47,930 nt of DNA, taken from NCBI GenBank assembly GCA_902464495.1, contig CABQJK010000014.1, forward strand, positions 1-47,930, read 5' to 3'. Source of the stretch: an uncultured Collinsella sp. (GTDB lineage: Bacteria; Actinomycetota; Coriobacteriia; Coriobacteriales; Coriobacteriaceae). Positions 30,201 through 37,564 of the stretch are shown here, piece by piece (position 1 is the stretch's first letter; each line of letters starts with the position of its first letter). The translations under genes were made by a program, and so were the position numbers. The notes under the pieces are model-generated. The model was not told where the DNA came from, made no database searches, and saw only the letters and a program-made list of their open reading frames with translations.

Positions 30201-33200
30201 AAGCTCACCTGGGGGAAGGTCGATGGTGCTACCTCCTACGACCTTAAGGTAGACGGCACTGTGTTCGCCGTGGGCGATGCGGCAGAATTCACGCATACCG
30301 ATCTTGCCTACAACAGCAAGCATACCTACCAGATTCGTTCGCGCAACGCCGATGGCTACTCCGCATGGAGCGACGTGCTCGAGGCGAACTCTGCGCTCGA
30401 CCCGTGGCGGAACGTGCCTGAGGCCGAGGAAATCACTTGGGAGGGCTCGCTCTACGGTAGCCATAAGGCCGAACTCGCCTTCGACCATGAGTTCCAGTCG
30501 GGCGACGGCGGTTTCCACTCCGGTGGCAACGATTTGGGCAAGGCGCTTACCGTTGACTACGGTCGCGCTTACAAGCTCGACAAGCTCGAGTACTATCCGC
30601 GCGATGATGCCGGTAACGGCACTGTGACCAAGATGCGCATCGAGACGAGCCTCGACGGCGTGCATTGGACGACGCGGGAGGTCGACTGGGAGCGCTCCGC
30701 CGCTTGCAAGACGGTGGCGTTCGACGGCGCCGTGGCCGCGCGCTACGTGCGTATGACGCCGCTCGCGTCCGTGGGCAACTTCTTCTCCGCCTCCGAGATC
30801 GCCATCTACAAGACCGACGGCACGGACGGCTTCGCTGTGGGCTCCAACCTCAACAAGGCCACGGTCTCCGACGGCGACTACTCCAACATGAAGAATTACC
30901 TGGGTCTTGAGAACCGCGAGCCCGACACCTCGACGTTCGACTCCCAGATCCGCGCCCACTTCGCCGACCTCAACGGCAACGGCGTCTACGACGTGTACGA
31001 TTACTCCTTCACCATGGCGGCGCTCGACGGCGGCACCAAGCAAAAGGGCAAGGCTGCTGGCACCCTCGCGGTGATCCCGAGCAAGATGGAGGTCGAGGCC
31101 GGCGACGAGATCACGGTCGACGTCTACGCCGCCGACGCCGAGAACATCAACGCGCTCGGTGCGCTCGTCAACTTCAACAGCGACCAGTTCGAGTATGTCT
31201 CCGAGAGCATCGCGCAGGATGCGTCGACGGCGGGCATGGAGAACCTCTCGCGCGAGAAAGTGCAGTTCACGGATGGCCACCAGACCATCAACCTGGCCTT
31301 CGCCAACCGCGGCGACGCCAAGCTCTTCAACAGTACTGGTGTGGTCGCGAGCTTCAAACTCAAGGCTAAGACGGCCGGCAAGGTCGAGCTGCCCTCGACG
31401 TCTTGGCTCGTCGGCCCGGCGTGCGACGCGCTCGAGTTCGTGAGTGATGGCACCGTGACGATGCCCGGTGTCCCGCAGCCCACCAAGTCCGAGTACGGCC
31501 GCGACGCCTTTGACATCACGATGACCAACGACGAGCTCCCCACCGACGACGGCACCAACGTCGAGAAGCTCATCCAGCAGAAGAGCTATGACGGACTGTT
31601 CGACAACAATGAGGGCGGCAACGACTTCGAGTTCCTGTGGAACTATGGGCCCAACTGGATCGACGGCAAGATGCCGACCTACGTCAAGCTGCCCGCCACG
31701 ATGACGTTCGCCTTTAAGACGCCGTCGAAACTCGATAGCGTCGAGGTCGTTAACCGCAACGGTGGCAACGGCACCGTGCAGAAGATTAAGTCCGTCGTGA
31801 CGTTCGAGGACGGCTCGACCCAGGAGTTCTCGGGCGGTAGCTTTGATTCCTATCAGGCTCGCTACGCCTTTGGCCTCTCTGCCGAGAACAAGGGCAAGAA
31901 GGCGACCAAGGTCGAGATCACGCCGCTTGAGGCATCGGGTGACCAGATGCTCACGCTGCGCGAGATCAACTTCAACTACACACAGGGTGTCGAGGCCATC
32001 GAGGGTGTCGAACTGGGCAAGAACCAGACCGAGTTCTTCGAGGGCGATGTGACGCTCGTCGACGCCAAGGCCACGCCCGAGAGCGCCGGCTACCCCTATG
32101 TGACGGTCGAGAGCTCCGATCCTTCTGTGGTGAGCGTCTCCGCTGTCCAGGCCGGCGATAGCGTGAGCTACTACCTGCGCGCCAACAAGGCCGGCAAGGC
32201 AACGATCACGGTGGCGTCGGTGCTCGATCCCTCCAAGACCGCATCCTATGAGGTCGAGGTCAAGGCTGGTGTCGACACCTCTGCGCTCATGGCGGCGCTT
32301 TCCAAGGCCGCGGGCTACAGCGAGTCCGTCTACACCAAGGATTCCTATGCAGCCCTCACCGCTGCGGTCGAGGCGGCTCAGAAGCTCCTCGATGGCGGCC
32401 AGGGCAGCTATAGCAAGAAGGATGTCGCAGACGCCACGGCCAAGATCGAGAAGGCAATTGACGGCCTCAAGATGCGCCCCGTCGATGAGAAGAGCCTCAT
32501 CAACACGCCCGAGAACCGCGAGAACGTCAAGGTGACCGGCTTCTCGAGCGAGGCCGACTATGAGGGCAGCAACGCCGTCAACGCTCTTGACGGCGATGAG
32601 CAGACGCTCTGGCACAGCGACTATGCTAATAAGACCGGTATGCCCCAGCACCTGACCGTCGACCTGGGCCGCGACTACGATCTCACCGACGTCACGTTCC
32701 TGCCGCGCCAGGACGGCGGCACGAACGGCGATATCTTTGAGGCCGAGGTGCTGGTCTCCGACACCGCCGACGGTTATGAGATGGGCACCGCCACGTCGAT
32801 GGGTACGTTTACCTTCGACAACGACGGCCGCGTGCTCACCGACCGTGGCGACTGGAAGCAGATGAGCTTTGGTGCCGCGCGCGGTCGCTACGTGACCGTC
32901 AAGGTGCTCCACGCCGGTGGTGGCAGCGTTGACGCCTACTGCAGCGTGGCGGAGCTCAAGTTCTACGGTACGGCCGTTCCCAATCCGGTGGCGAAGGACG
33001 ACCTCACTGCCGCGATTGAAAAGGTTGATGCCGAGGTTGCCGCCGGCGACCTTAAGGCCAGCGACTACACCGAGGCTTCCTGGACCGCGTTCCAGAACGC
33101 CTTGGCGAGCGCCCGCGCCACCCTGAGCGACGAGAACGCCACGCAGGACGAGGTCGACCAGGCACTCAAGGCACTCGAGAGTGCTCGCGACGCGCTTGAG

Positions 33201-33677
33201 AAGACTCCGGTGACCCCGGTCGAGAACCCGACCAAGAAGCAGCTCAAGGCCTTGGTCAAGCAGGCGAAGGAGACTGACACCAAGGGAAAGACGGCCGAGT
33301 CTGTCAAGGCCCTGACGGATGCCATTACCTACGCCGAGGATGTCTTGGGTGATGAGAATGCTTCCGACGCCCAGCTCCAGGCGGCCTATGACCAGCTCAA
33401 ACTGGCCATCGAGGGCCTTAAGGATGCCGACTCCGGCAACCAGGGCGGCTCGGGCAACACCGGCGGTTCGGGCAACCAGGGTTCCGGCAACGGCTCGAAC
33501 GGCGGCGGTCAGGCGGGCAAGCCCGCAGGCGACAAGGCCCAGAGCGGCAAAAAGAACGGTTCGGCGATCCCCAATACTGGCGACCAAACGGCGGCAACCG
33601 TCGCGACCATCGGTGGCCTTGGAGCCATCATCGCCGCGATCGGTGCCTTCTTCCACCGTCGTAATAAGGCTGAGTAG
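27249..33677 (+). CDS. Giant cell-wall-anchored GH31 glycoside hydrolase, probably host-glycan active
   Basis: A 2142-residue exported enzyme. The GTG start at 27249 follows AAAGGAG. A signal peptide covers ~1-37. The GH31 catalytic region (~85-900) has FFGGGTQNGRF and NNWTDGGVASPNPFYW, the likely nucleophile D480 in LKTDVAW and the likely acid/base D561 in NIGSDMDG, then a DUF5110-like part (FTQYEDDGSS). These motifs resemble the GH31 alpha-N-acetylgalactosaminidase group, but the specificity is inferred. Next come an FN3 domain (~966-1050), a CBM32/F5-8C domain (~1058-1190), a dockerin-like EF-hand segment with DLNGNGVYDVYDY (~1197-1265), a cohesin-like domain (~1271-1407), a second jelly-roll (~1411-1579), Big_2 (~1580-1672), FIVAR (~1675-1747), CBM32 (~1754-1909), two FIVAR repeats (~1916-2059), and a Gly/Ser linker. 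The sorting motif is IPNTG (2107-2111), followed by a helix and RRNKAE. The gene stands alone between terminators. Confidence 0.88.
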   Translation: MRRNSIFTKWWVKGSAVLVATAATLVFASPQQAIATPLKGVDSVTVSQSASNVVDIDFADGIKGRITFLEDGIFRYNVDPKGEFSEYATPRSKSHTAKIQAQPDTSDTYSKPSATVVDKGDAIEITGGKATVVLDKATGKMSIKSGDRVVVSESASLDLDKKGTVQTLAKEKSENFFGGGTQNGRFLHTNQTIAISNTNNWTDGGVASPNPFYWTSDGYGVLRNTFAEGSYDFGSTDSSTVTTSHSENEFDAYYFVATETGASNVATEMLQDYYKVTGNPVLLPEYGFYLGHLNAYNRDGWSTTSGQKKWETKGSKSSSEKGDVKYESGMSTGYKLDGTLAAETLNGEGPAVDTENMKATDFDRQFSARQVIDDYEDNDMPLGWFLPNDGYGAGYGQNGYYKTGGVNSDGTSSAERLNAVRANVDNLKKFTEYANSKGVSTGLWTQSNLEPDSNSETPWHLLRDFDSEVKTGGITTLKTDVAWVGSGYSFGLNGIKTAYDTVTTGANKRPNIITLDGWAGTQRFGGIWTGDQYGGNWEYIRFHIPTYIGQSLSGNPNIGSDMDGIFGGDPIISARDYQWKTFTPSMLDMDGWGTYRKSPMTHGDPYTGISRFYLKLKAQLMPYIYTSAASAANIDTGNGDTGLPMIRAMLLSDNSEYAASTSTQYQYMFGENFLVAPVYQDTQADENGNDVRNGIYLPNYGTDENPTIWIDYFSGKQYRGGQVLNNYEAPLWKLPLFVKANAIVPMYAENNNPEAVTKTNTKGTNRSQRIVEFFATEGEGSFTQYEDDGSSIENNTTEDDSYGTIDNISYGEHVSTVYKSSVVGGTATFTAEASQGGYSGYDSNRTTTFVANVSAKPTSVSAKNGGSALNVVEVDSQEAFDAATPEAGQAVYFYNETPNLNHYGSDAGSTEAEQGESFNNTKITTNPKVYVKFAKTDVATAAQTLELGDFVNADATLAADRLNENLSAPANLAAPEDATTPTSIKLTWGKVDGATSYDLKVDGTVFAVGDAAEFTHTDLAYNSKHTYQIRSRNADGYSAWSDVLEANSALDPWRNVPEAEEITWEGSLYGSHKAELAFDHEFQSGDGGFHSGGNDLGKALTVDYGRAYKLDKLEYYPRDDAGNGTVTKMRIETSLDGVHWTTREVDWERSAACKTVAFDGAVAARYVRMTPLASVGNFFSASEIAIYKTDGTDGFAVGSNLNKATVSDGDYSNMKNYLGLENREPDTSTFDSQIRAHFADLNGNGVYDVYDYSFTMAALDGGTKQKGKAAGTLAVIPSKMEVEAGDEITVDVYAADAENINALGALVNFNSDQFEYVSESIAQDASTAGMENLSREKVQFTDGHQTINLAFANRGDAKLFNSTGVVASFKLKAKTAGKVELPSTSWLVGPACDALEFVSDGTVTMPGVPQPTKSEYGRDAFDITMTNDELPTDDGTNVEKLIQQKSYDGLFDNNEGGNDFEFLWNYGPNWIDGKMPTYVKLPATMTFAFKTPSKLDSVEVVNRNGGNGTVQKIKSVVTFEDGSTQEFSGGSFDSYQARYAFGLSAENKGKKATKVEITPLEASGDQMLTLREINFNYTQGVEAIEGVELGKNQTEFFEGDVTLVDAKATPESAGYPYVTVESSDPSVVSVSAVQAGDSVSYYLRANKAGKATITVASVLDPSKTASYEVEVKAGVDTSALMAALSKAAGYSESVYTKDSYAALTAAVEAAQKLLDGGQGSYSKKDVADATAKIEKAIDGLKMRPVDEKSLINTPENRENVKVTGFSSEADYEGSNAVNALDGDEQTLWHSDYANKTGMPQHLTVDLGRDYDLTDVTFLPRQDGGTNGDIFEAEVLVSDTADGYEMGTATSMGTFTFDNDGRVLTDRGDWKQMSFGAARGRYVTVKVLHAGGGSVDAYCSVAELKFYGTAVPNPVAKDDLTAAIEKVDAEVAAGDLKASDYTEASWTAFQNALASARATLSDENATQDEVDQALKALESARDALEKTPVTPVENPTKKQLKALVKQAKETDTKGKTAESVKALTDAITYAEDVLGDENASDAQLQAAYDQLKLAIEGLKDADSGNQGGSGNTGGSGNQGSGNGSNGGGQAGKPAGDKAQSGKKNGSAIPNTGDQTAATVATIGGLGAIIAAIGAFFHRRNKAE

Positions 33678-33700
33678 TCCCAGCGACAACTAAGCAAACG

Positions 33701-33742
33701 TGCCCGCCGCTCCGTCAAGGACGGCGGGCATTGCTTTATTAT
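33701..33742 (+). terminator. Terminator of the GH31 gene
   Basis: TGCCCGCCG (33701-33709) pairs with CGGCGGGCA (33722-33730), followed by TTGCTTTATTATTT. Confidence 0.8.
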
Positions 33743-33786
33743 TTCAGCCAACGTACGTCATAGCAATCCCCGGTAGGTCGCAGGGC

Positions 33787-33868
33787 GCTTCGCGGGCGGG
33801 CCAGGCTTTATCTGAACGACTTTGCGAAGCAACCGGAGTGAAGATAAAGCCTGGCCCGCCCGCGAAGC
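33787..33868. repeat. Perfect 27-bp-stem palindrome between GH31 and purE
   Basis: Arms 33787-33813 and 33842-33868 are perfectly complementary over 27 bp. The 28-base loop itself contains TTGCGAAGCAA. There is no T-run, and the element follows a separate good terminator. Confidence 0.75.
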
Positions 33869-33966
33869 ACCACGCAGACCGCAGGGACGGGAGCAGCTAT
33901 ACTACTCTCTGTAGTTAAGGGTCGCGGATTCGCTGCGTCACCGCTCTCAACAGGAGGTCTATGTTT

Positions 33967-34431
33967 ATGGCAGATCAAAAGCCGGTTGTCGGGATCATCA
34001 TGGGTTCCAAGTCCGATCTGGGCGTTATGGAAGGCTGCACCGCCGAGCTCGAGGCACTGGGTGTGCCCTATGAGCTCGTCATTGCGAGCGCGCACCGCAC
34101 GCCGGCGAAGGTCCACGAGTGGGCTTCGACTGCCGTCGATCGCGGTATCAAAGTGATTATCGCCGCCGCCGGCAAGGCCGCTCACTTGGGTGGTGTCGTG
34201 GCTGCCTTTACGCCGCTGCCGGTTATCGGCGTGCCTATGAAGACGAGTGACCTGGGCGGCATGGATTCGCTGCTATCGATGGTGCAGATGCCTTCGGGCG
34301 TGCCCGTGGCCTGCGTTGCCATCAACGGCGCCAAGAACGCCGCCATCTATGCCACACAGATTCTGGGTGCTTGCGACCCCGAGTACCGCAAGGTTATCGA
34401 GAAGATGAAGCAGGAGATGGCTGACGCCTAA
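33967..34431 (+). CDS. purE: N5-carboxyaminoimidazole ribonucleotide mutase
   Basis: A 154-residue class I PurE that converts N5-CAIR to CAIR in purine synthesis. It has GIIMGSKSDL, the active-site SAHRTP, AAGKAAHLGGVVAAFTPLPVIGVPM, and GGMDSLLSMVQMPSGVPV. The start at 33967 places AGGAGG nine bases upstream; the ATG at 33961 has only three bases of spacing and adds two residues. TATACT at 33898-33903 may be the -10. The partner purK is not adjacent in this window. Confidence 0.95.
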   Translation: MADQKPVVGIIMGSKSDLGVMEGCTAELEALGVPYELVIASAHRTPAKVHEWASTAVDRGIKVIIAAAGKAAHLGGVVAAFTPLPVIGVPMKTSDLGGMDSLLSMVQMPSGVPVACVAINGAKNAAIYATQILGACDPEYRKVIEKMKQEMADA

Positions 34432-34466
34432 GCGTTCCGCCGTTTCACCGCAGTATAAGGAGAGCC

Positions 34467-35465
34467 ATGTCCGATTATCAGGGAAAACGATTCAAGGCTT
34501 CTCAGATTCCCGATCCGTCGAAGCCAGGTGCTGCCCGTGCGGCGCAGCAGGGTCGGACATCCTCTCCTCAGCAGCCGCGCGCGCCGCGCCCCGTGACACC
34601 GGCGACGCATCGTCGACAGGACGCGCCGGCCGCATATCGTCCTTCGTCTTATAGCTCCGCTAAGAAGCCGCCCCGGTCTTCATCGCATGCCGCGCCGTCG
34701 GATTGCACCGAGCCGCCGCGCAAAAAGCGCCGCTCCATTATTCCCATTCTGCTCATCATCATCGGTATCGGTCTGATTGTCGCCGCCGCCGCTATTTTTA
34801 TTAATGCCCAGATTGGCTATAAGCAGGCGAGCGATTCGTATCAGAAAATCGAGAAGCAATATGTAAGCGATAAGGATGCCAGCGGCGTGCCGATTATCGA
34901 CTTTGATGCGCTTGCTCAGACGAACCCCGAGATTGTGGGTTGGATTTACGTGCCGGGAACCAACATCAACTATCCCGTGGTGCAGACCAACAACAACTCC
35001 AAATACCTCAACACGCTGTTCGACGGAACGGCTAACGCGTCCGGTGCCATTTTCCTGGATAGCGATGACACCGCGCCGGGAATGGTCGACCAGCAGACCA
35101 CGATCTACGGCCACCATATGAACGATGGGTCGATGTTCAACGTGATTTCGGATACGACTGACCAGGCAACGTTCGATAGCATTGAATATGTGTACTACAT
35201 CACGCGCGATGCGACGTATAAGCTGCGTCCGCTGGCGACCAAGGTGGTCGAGGACACGTATGCCAAGGCGCGCACGACCAATTTTGAGGGCGACGACGGA
35301 CTCAAGAACTACCTGTCCGAGATGCTCGACGGCGCTTCTGCCGTGGCGAGTGATGCCACCGATCGTGCCGCTTCGGCAACTAAGGTTGTAACGCTCGTGA
35401 CCTGCCGTTCGCTGTCGCTGAGCAACACGCGCGCCGTCATGGTGCTCACGCCGGTCGAGGAATAA
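34467..35465 (+). CDS. srtB: Class B sortase
   Basis: A 332-residue membrane transpeptidase that cleaves sorting motifs and joins proteins to the cell wall. There are about 90 Pro/Ser/Ala-rich cytoplasmic residues, one membrane helix at ~91-112, then the sortase barrel with VGWIYVPGTNINYPVVQ and SGAIFLDSDD, typical of class B. Catalytic residues: His216 or His217 (YGHHMNDGSMF), Cys313 (TLVTCRS) and Arg322 (SNTRAVMV). Good SD AAGGAG. It lies 35 bases after purE, probably by chance. Whether it anchors the surface proteins of this window is unknown. Class B enzymes usually take NPQTN-like or other non-LPXTG motifs or act on pili. Confidence 0.88.
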   Translation: MSDYQGKRFKASQIPDPSKPGAARAAQQGRTSSPQQPRAPRPVTPATHRRQDAPAAYRPSSYSSAKKPPRSSSHAAPSDCTEPPRKKRRSIIPILLIIIGIGLIVAAAAIFINAQIGYKQASDSYQKIEKQYVSDKDASGVPIIDFDALAQTNPEIVGWIYVPGTNINYPVVQTNNNSKYLNTLFDGTANASGAIFLDSDDTAPGMVDQQTTIYGHHMNDGSMFNVISDTTDQATFDSIEYVYYITRDATYKLRPLATKVVEDTYAKARTTNFEGDDGLKNYLSEMLDGASAVASDATDRAASATKVVTLVTCRSLSLSNTRAVMVLTPVEE

Positions 35466-35532
35466 GTTGTTCGAGAGTAGCTAAAAAGGCCCCGTCCCAA
35501 ATTGGCTACTCGACGACGGTAAGGGAGAAATG

Positions 35533-35949
35533 ATGCTCGAGAGTGGCAAATTGATGCCTTCGATTGATGCTTGGCTGCGCGAGGCCAAGGCCGATGCTTC
35601 GGCGGCAGGCTGTGGGATGTATCTGACGCATAACGGTGTGGTGCGCGCGACGCCCAAGGCCGAGGTGCGCGGAGTCGAGACCGATGGCGTGGCGCCAGGC
35701 CACAGGGTGGGCGGCATGGTCTTTGACTACGACGCCGAAAAGGTACGGTCTGCTATCGAGGCCACGCGCGCGATGCCGGGTATCGGCTATGTGCGCGTGT
35801 GGCTGGCAAGCGGCGAGCTTGCCGTAGGTGACGACATCATGCTCGTGCTTATCGGCGGGGACATTCGCCCGCACGTGGTCGATGCGCTGCAGGCGCTCGT
35901 TGGCACCATCAAGAACGAATGCGTGAGTGAGGTCGAGCGCGAGGCATAG
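35533..35949 (+). CDS. MoaE-like protein, divergent
   Basis: A 138-residue protein resembling the large subunit of molybdopterin synthase: HNGVVRATPKAEVRG, YDAEKVRSAIEATRAMPGIGYVRVWLASGELAVGDDIMLV, and IRPHVVDALQALVGTIKNE. The normal MoaE end with the Trp-Lys-Lys segment is replaced by CVSEVEREA, and the HR-x-G block is VWLASGE. One expected lysine (TIKNE) remains. No other molybdenum cofactor gene is nearby. It may be a paralogue with another role. ATG 35533 is favoured by SD spacing over 35530. Confidence 0.65.
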   Translation: MLESGKLMPSIDAWLREAKADASAAGCGMYLTHNGVVRATPKAEVRGVETDGVAPGHRVGGMVFDYDAEKVRSAIEATRAMPGIGYVRVWLASGELAVGDDIMLVLIGGDIRPHVVDALQALVGTIKNECVSEVEREA

Positions 35950-35979
35950 AGGATTGCGTCGATAGAAGGATCGTTTATA

Positions 35980-36018
35980 AAAATGCCCACCGGTACGTGT
36001 GATACCGGGGGGCATTTT
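35980..36018. terminator. Bidirectional terminator between the MoaE-like and CmpB-type genes
   Basis: AAAATGCCC-A-CCGGTA pairs with TACCGG-G-GGGCATTTT (one mismatch). A and T runs at both ends serve both converging genes. Confidence 0.85.
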
Positions 36019-36039
36019 GCGTTTTGGGCGCGGTGAGCG

Positions 36040-37269
36040 CTACACGCGCGTCGCATCCTTGGGACTCATGGTCATGCTCTGGAAGCGGTTTTCCATGTAT
36101 TCGTTATCGAAGTGCTCTTCGTAGAACTGTGCGACGGGAATGTCCGGCTCCGTGCCGTTAACGCGCTGGTACCAGTAGTCGAGCGACTGCAGCGTCATGA
36201 CGCCGTCGACCAGCATGATAACGGTAAAGATGACGGTGGCCGAGTAGCGGCTCTTCCAGGGGATCTTGTTGATAAGCTTAAGCAGCCTCGGCAGCAGCAG
36301 CTTGATCCAGATGAGGCCGCCCAGGCCCCACAGGCAGGCGAAGCCCGTGCAGGTGCGTCCGCCCGTGAGGACCACGAGCGGATCGGGCAAACCGAACAGC
36401 GTTATGTGCGAGTAGCTCCACGAGACCACGCCAAACGCGGTCTGCATAAACCAGCCCACGAACACCTCAAAGCTGGCGCCGAGCAGGGCGCTCACCAAAA
36501 AGATAATGATGGGGTTCTTTTTGTAGAAGCGGTTAAGCACCATGGTCATGAGCACGGCGCCAAATCCGTAGATGGGACTGAAGGGACCAAACAGCATGCC
36601 GGCGCGGTTCTGGTAGACGCCCGGGTCGTCGACCGTCATGTGCCAGATGTCCTCGGCGATCAGGCCGAGCACGCAGCAGACAAAGAATACCCAGAACAGG
36701 TTGAAGTAGTTGAGCTTGATGTAGCCTTCGCCGGTTTCATCGCGCCCGAGCATGCCCTCTGCCGCGGCGTCGCGGTCGAGCATCTCCTGCAGGCGGCGCT
36801 GCAGTTCGCGCTCCTGACGAAGCGTGGGGTCGACGGTTGCCGAAAGTGCAACGAGGATGCCGAGCTGGATCGCGGGACGCAGTAGGAAGGGCCCGATGCC
36901 CTGGAGCATCACGTCGACCAAAAGCTCGACGACGGTGAATGCAATAAGGATGTAGGACAGGCGGGCGGCGTTGCGGCGCTGGTTTTTGATAAGGTCCAGG
37001 CCAAAGATGATTAGGATGACGGCACTTGCCGCAGAGAGCATGATGCCGGCGACGATAAGGCCGACTGCGACGAGCGTGTTGTCGCCGAGCTTTTCGGTGG
37101 CGTTGCCGTTAACAAGTGCCGTGATGACCTGCCACATAAAGGCAGCGACCGACGGGAGCGTGCCCACGCCGGAAAGGATGCACAGGACGGCGTACACCTT
37201 AATGATGAGGGGGATCTTCTTGACCTCCGTGGCGCTGGGGACGCTGGGGTCGAGTTCGTTTCGATCCAT
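36040..37269 (-). CDS. CmpB-type putative ABC-transporter-like membrane protein
   Basis: A 409-residue membrane protein. The N-terminal half has four hydrophobic helices (~20-150). A charged linker (~150-190, RQERELQRRLQEMLDRD) follows. The C-terminal half matches the CmpB-type putative permease family (PF06541): MLFGPFSPIYGFGAVLMT, FEVFVGWFMQTAFGVVSWSYS, and further helices. The family is often called an ABC-transporter permease, but its real function is unclear. The start at 37269 has GAAAGG seven bases before it. It is divergent from purF, with 295 bases between. Confidence 0.75.
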   Translation of the reverse strand: MDRNELDPSVPSATEVKKIPLIIKVYAVLCILSGVGTLPSVAAFMWQVITALVNGNATEKLGDNTLVAVGLIVAGIMLSAASAVILIIFGLDLIKNQRRNAARLSYILIAFTVVELLVDVMLQGIGPFLLRPAIQLGILVALSATVDPTLRQERELQRRLQEMLDRDAAAEGMLGRDETGEGYIKLNYFNLFWVFFVCCVLGLIAEDIWHMTVDDPGVYQNRAGMLFGPFSPIYGFGAVLMTMVLNRFYKKNPIIIFLVSALLGASFEVFVGWFMQTAFGVVSWSYSHITLFGLPDPLVVLTGGRTCTGFACLWGLGGLIWIKLLLPRLLKLINKIPWKSRYSATVIFTVIMLVDGVMTLQSLDYWYQRVNGTEPDIPVAQFYEEHFDNEYMENRFQSMTMSPKDATRV

Positions 37270-37517
37270 ACAGAACCTTTCTCGCTTTGTTGTAGGTTAT
37301 AAGGATACGCCGCCGACCTGCCAAAAGACAGGACGAACGTCCCAATTGCAACAATGTAAGCCCTAACGGCGGGCGAGACGCGCCGCAACGGAAGCATGCG
37401 GGATCGTCGGTCCCGAGGCGATTGCCCAATAAAATGTTTGGCTGCAAAACGGATTATAAGCTCGGTGGGCTTTTAAAAAGCGCTGTTCACGCGCGGGAGT
37501 GCTTGTCTTGCCGTGCG

Positions 37518-37523
37518 TATAAT
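37518..37523 (+). promoter_or_regulatory. -10 element of the purF promoter
   Basis: TATAAT lies 47 bases before the purF start. The -35 position (~37495-37500) does not match well. The 37270-37564 interval between divergent genes holds no gene. Confidence 0.45.
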
Positions 37524-37564
37524 AGGGCAGGTAACGCCAAATAACGAGGCTCTGAGGGGATGCC

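Noticed and set aside
28152..33689. Very long open frame on the minus strand opposite the GH31 gene
   Set aside because: Composition is that of a mirror frame of a GC-rich gene (many Leu, Val, Gly, His, Arg). It has no domain, no SD, and the plus strand encodes clear families.
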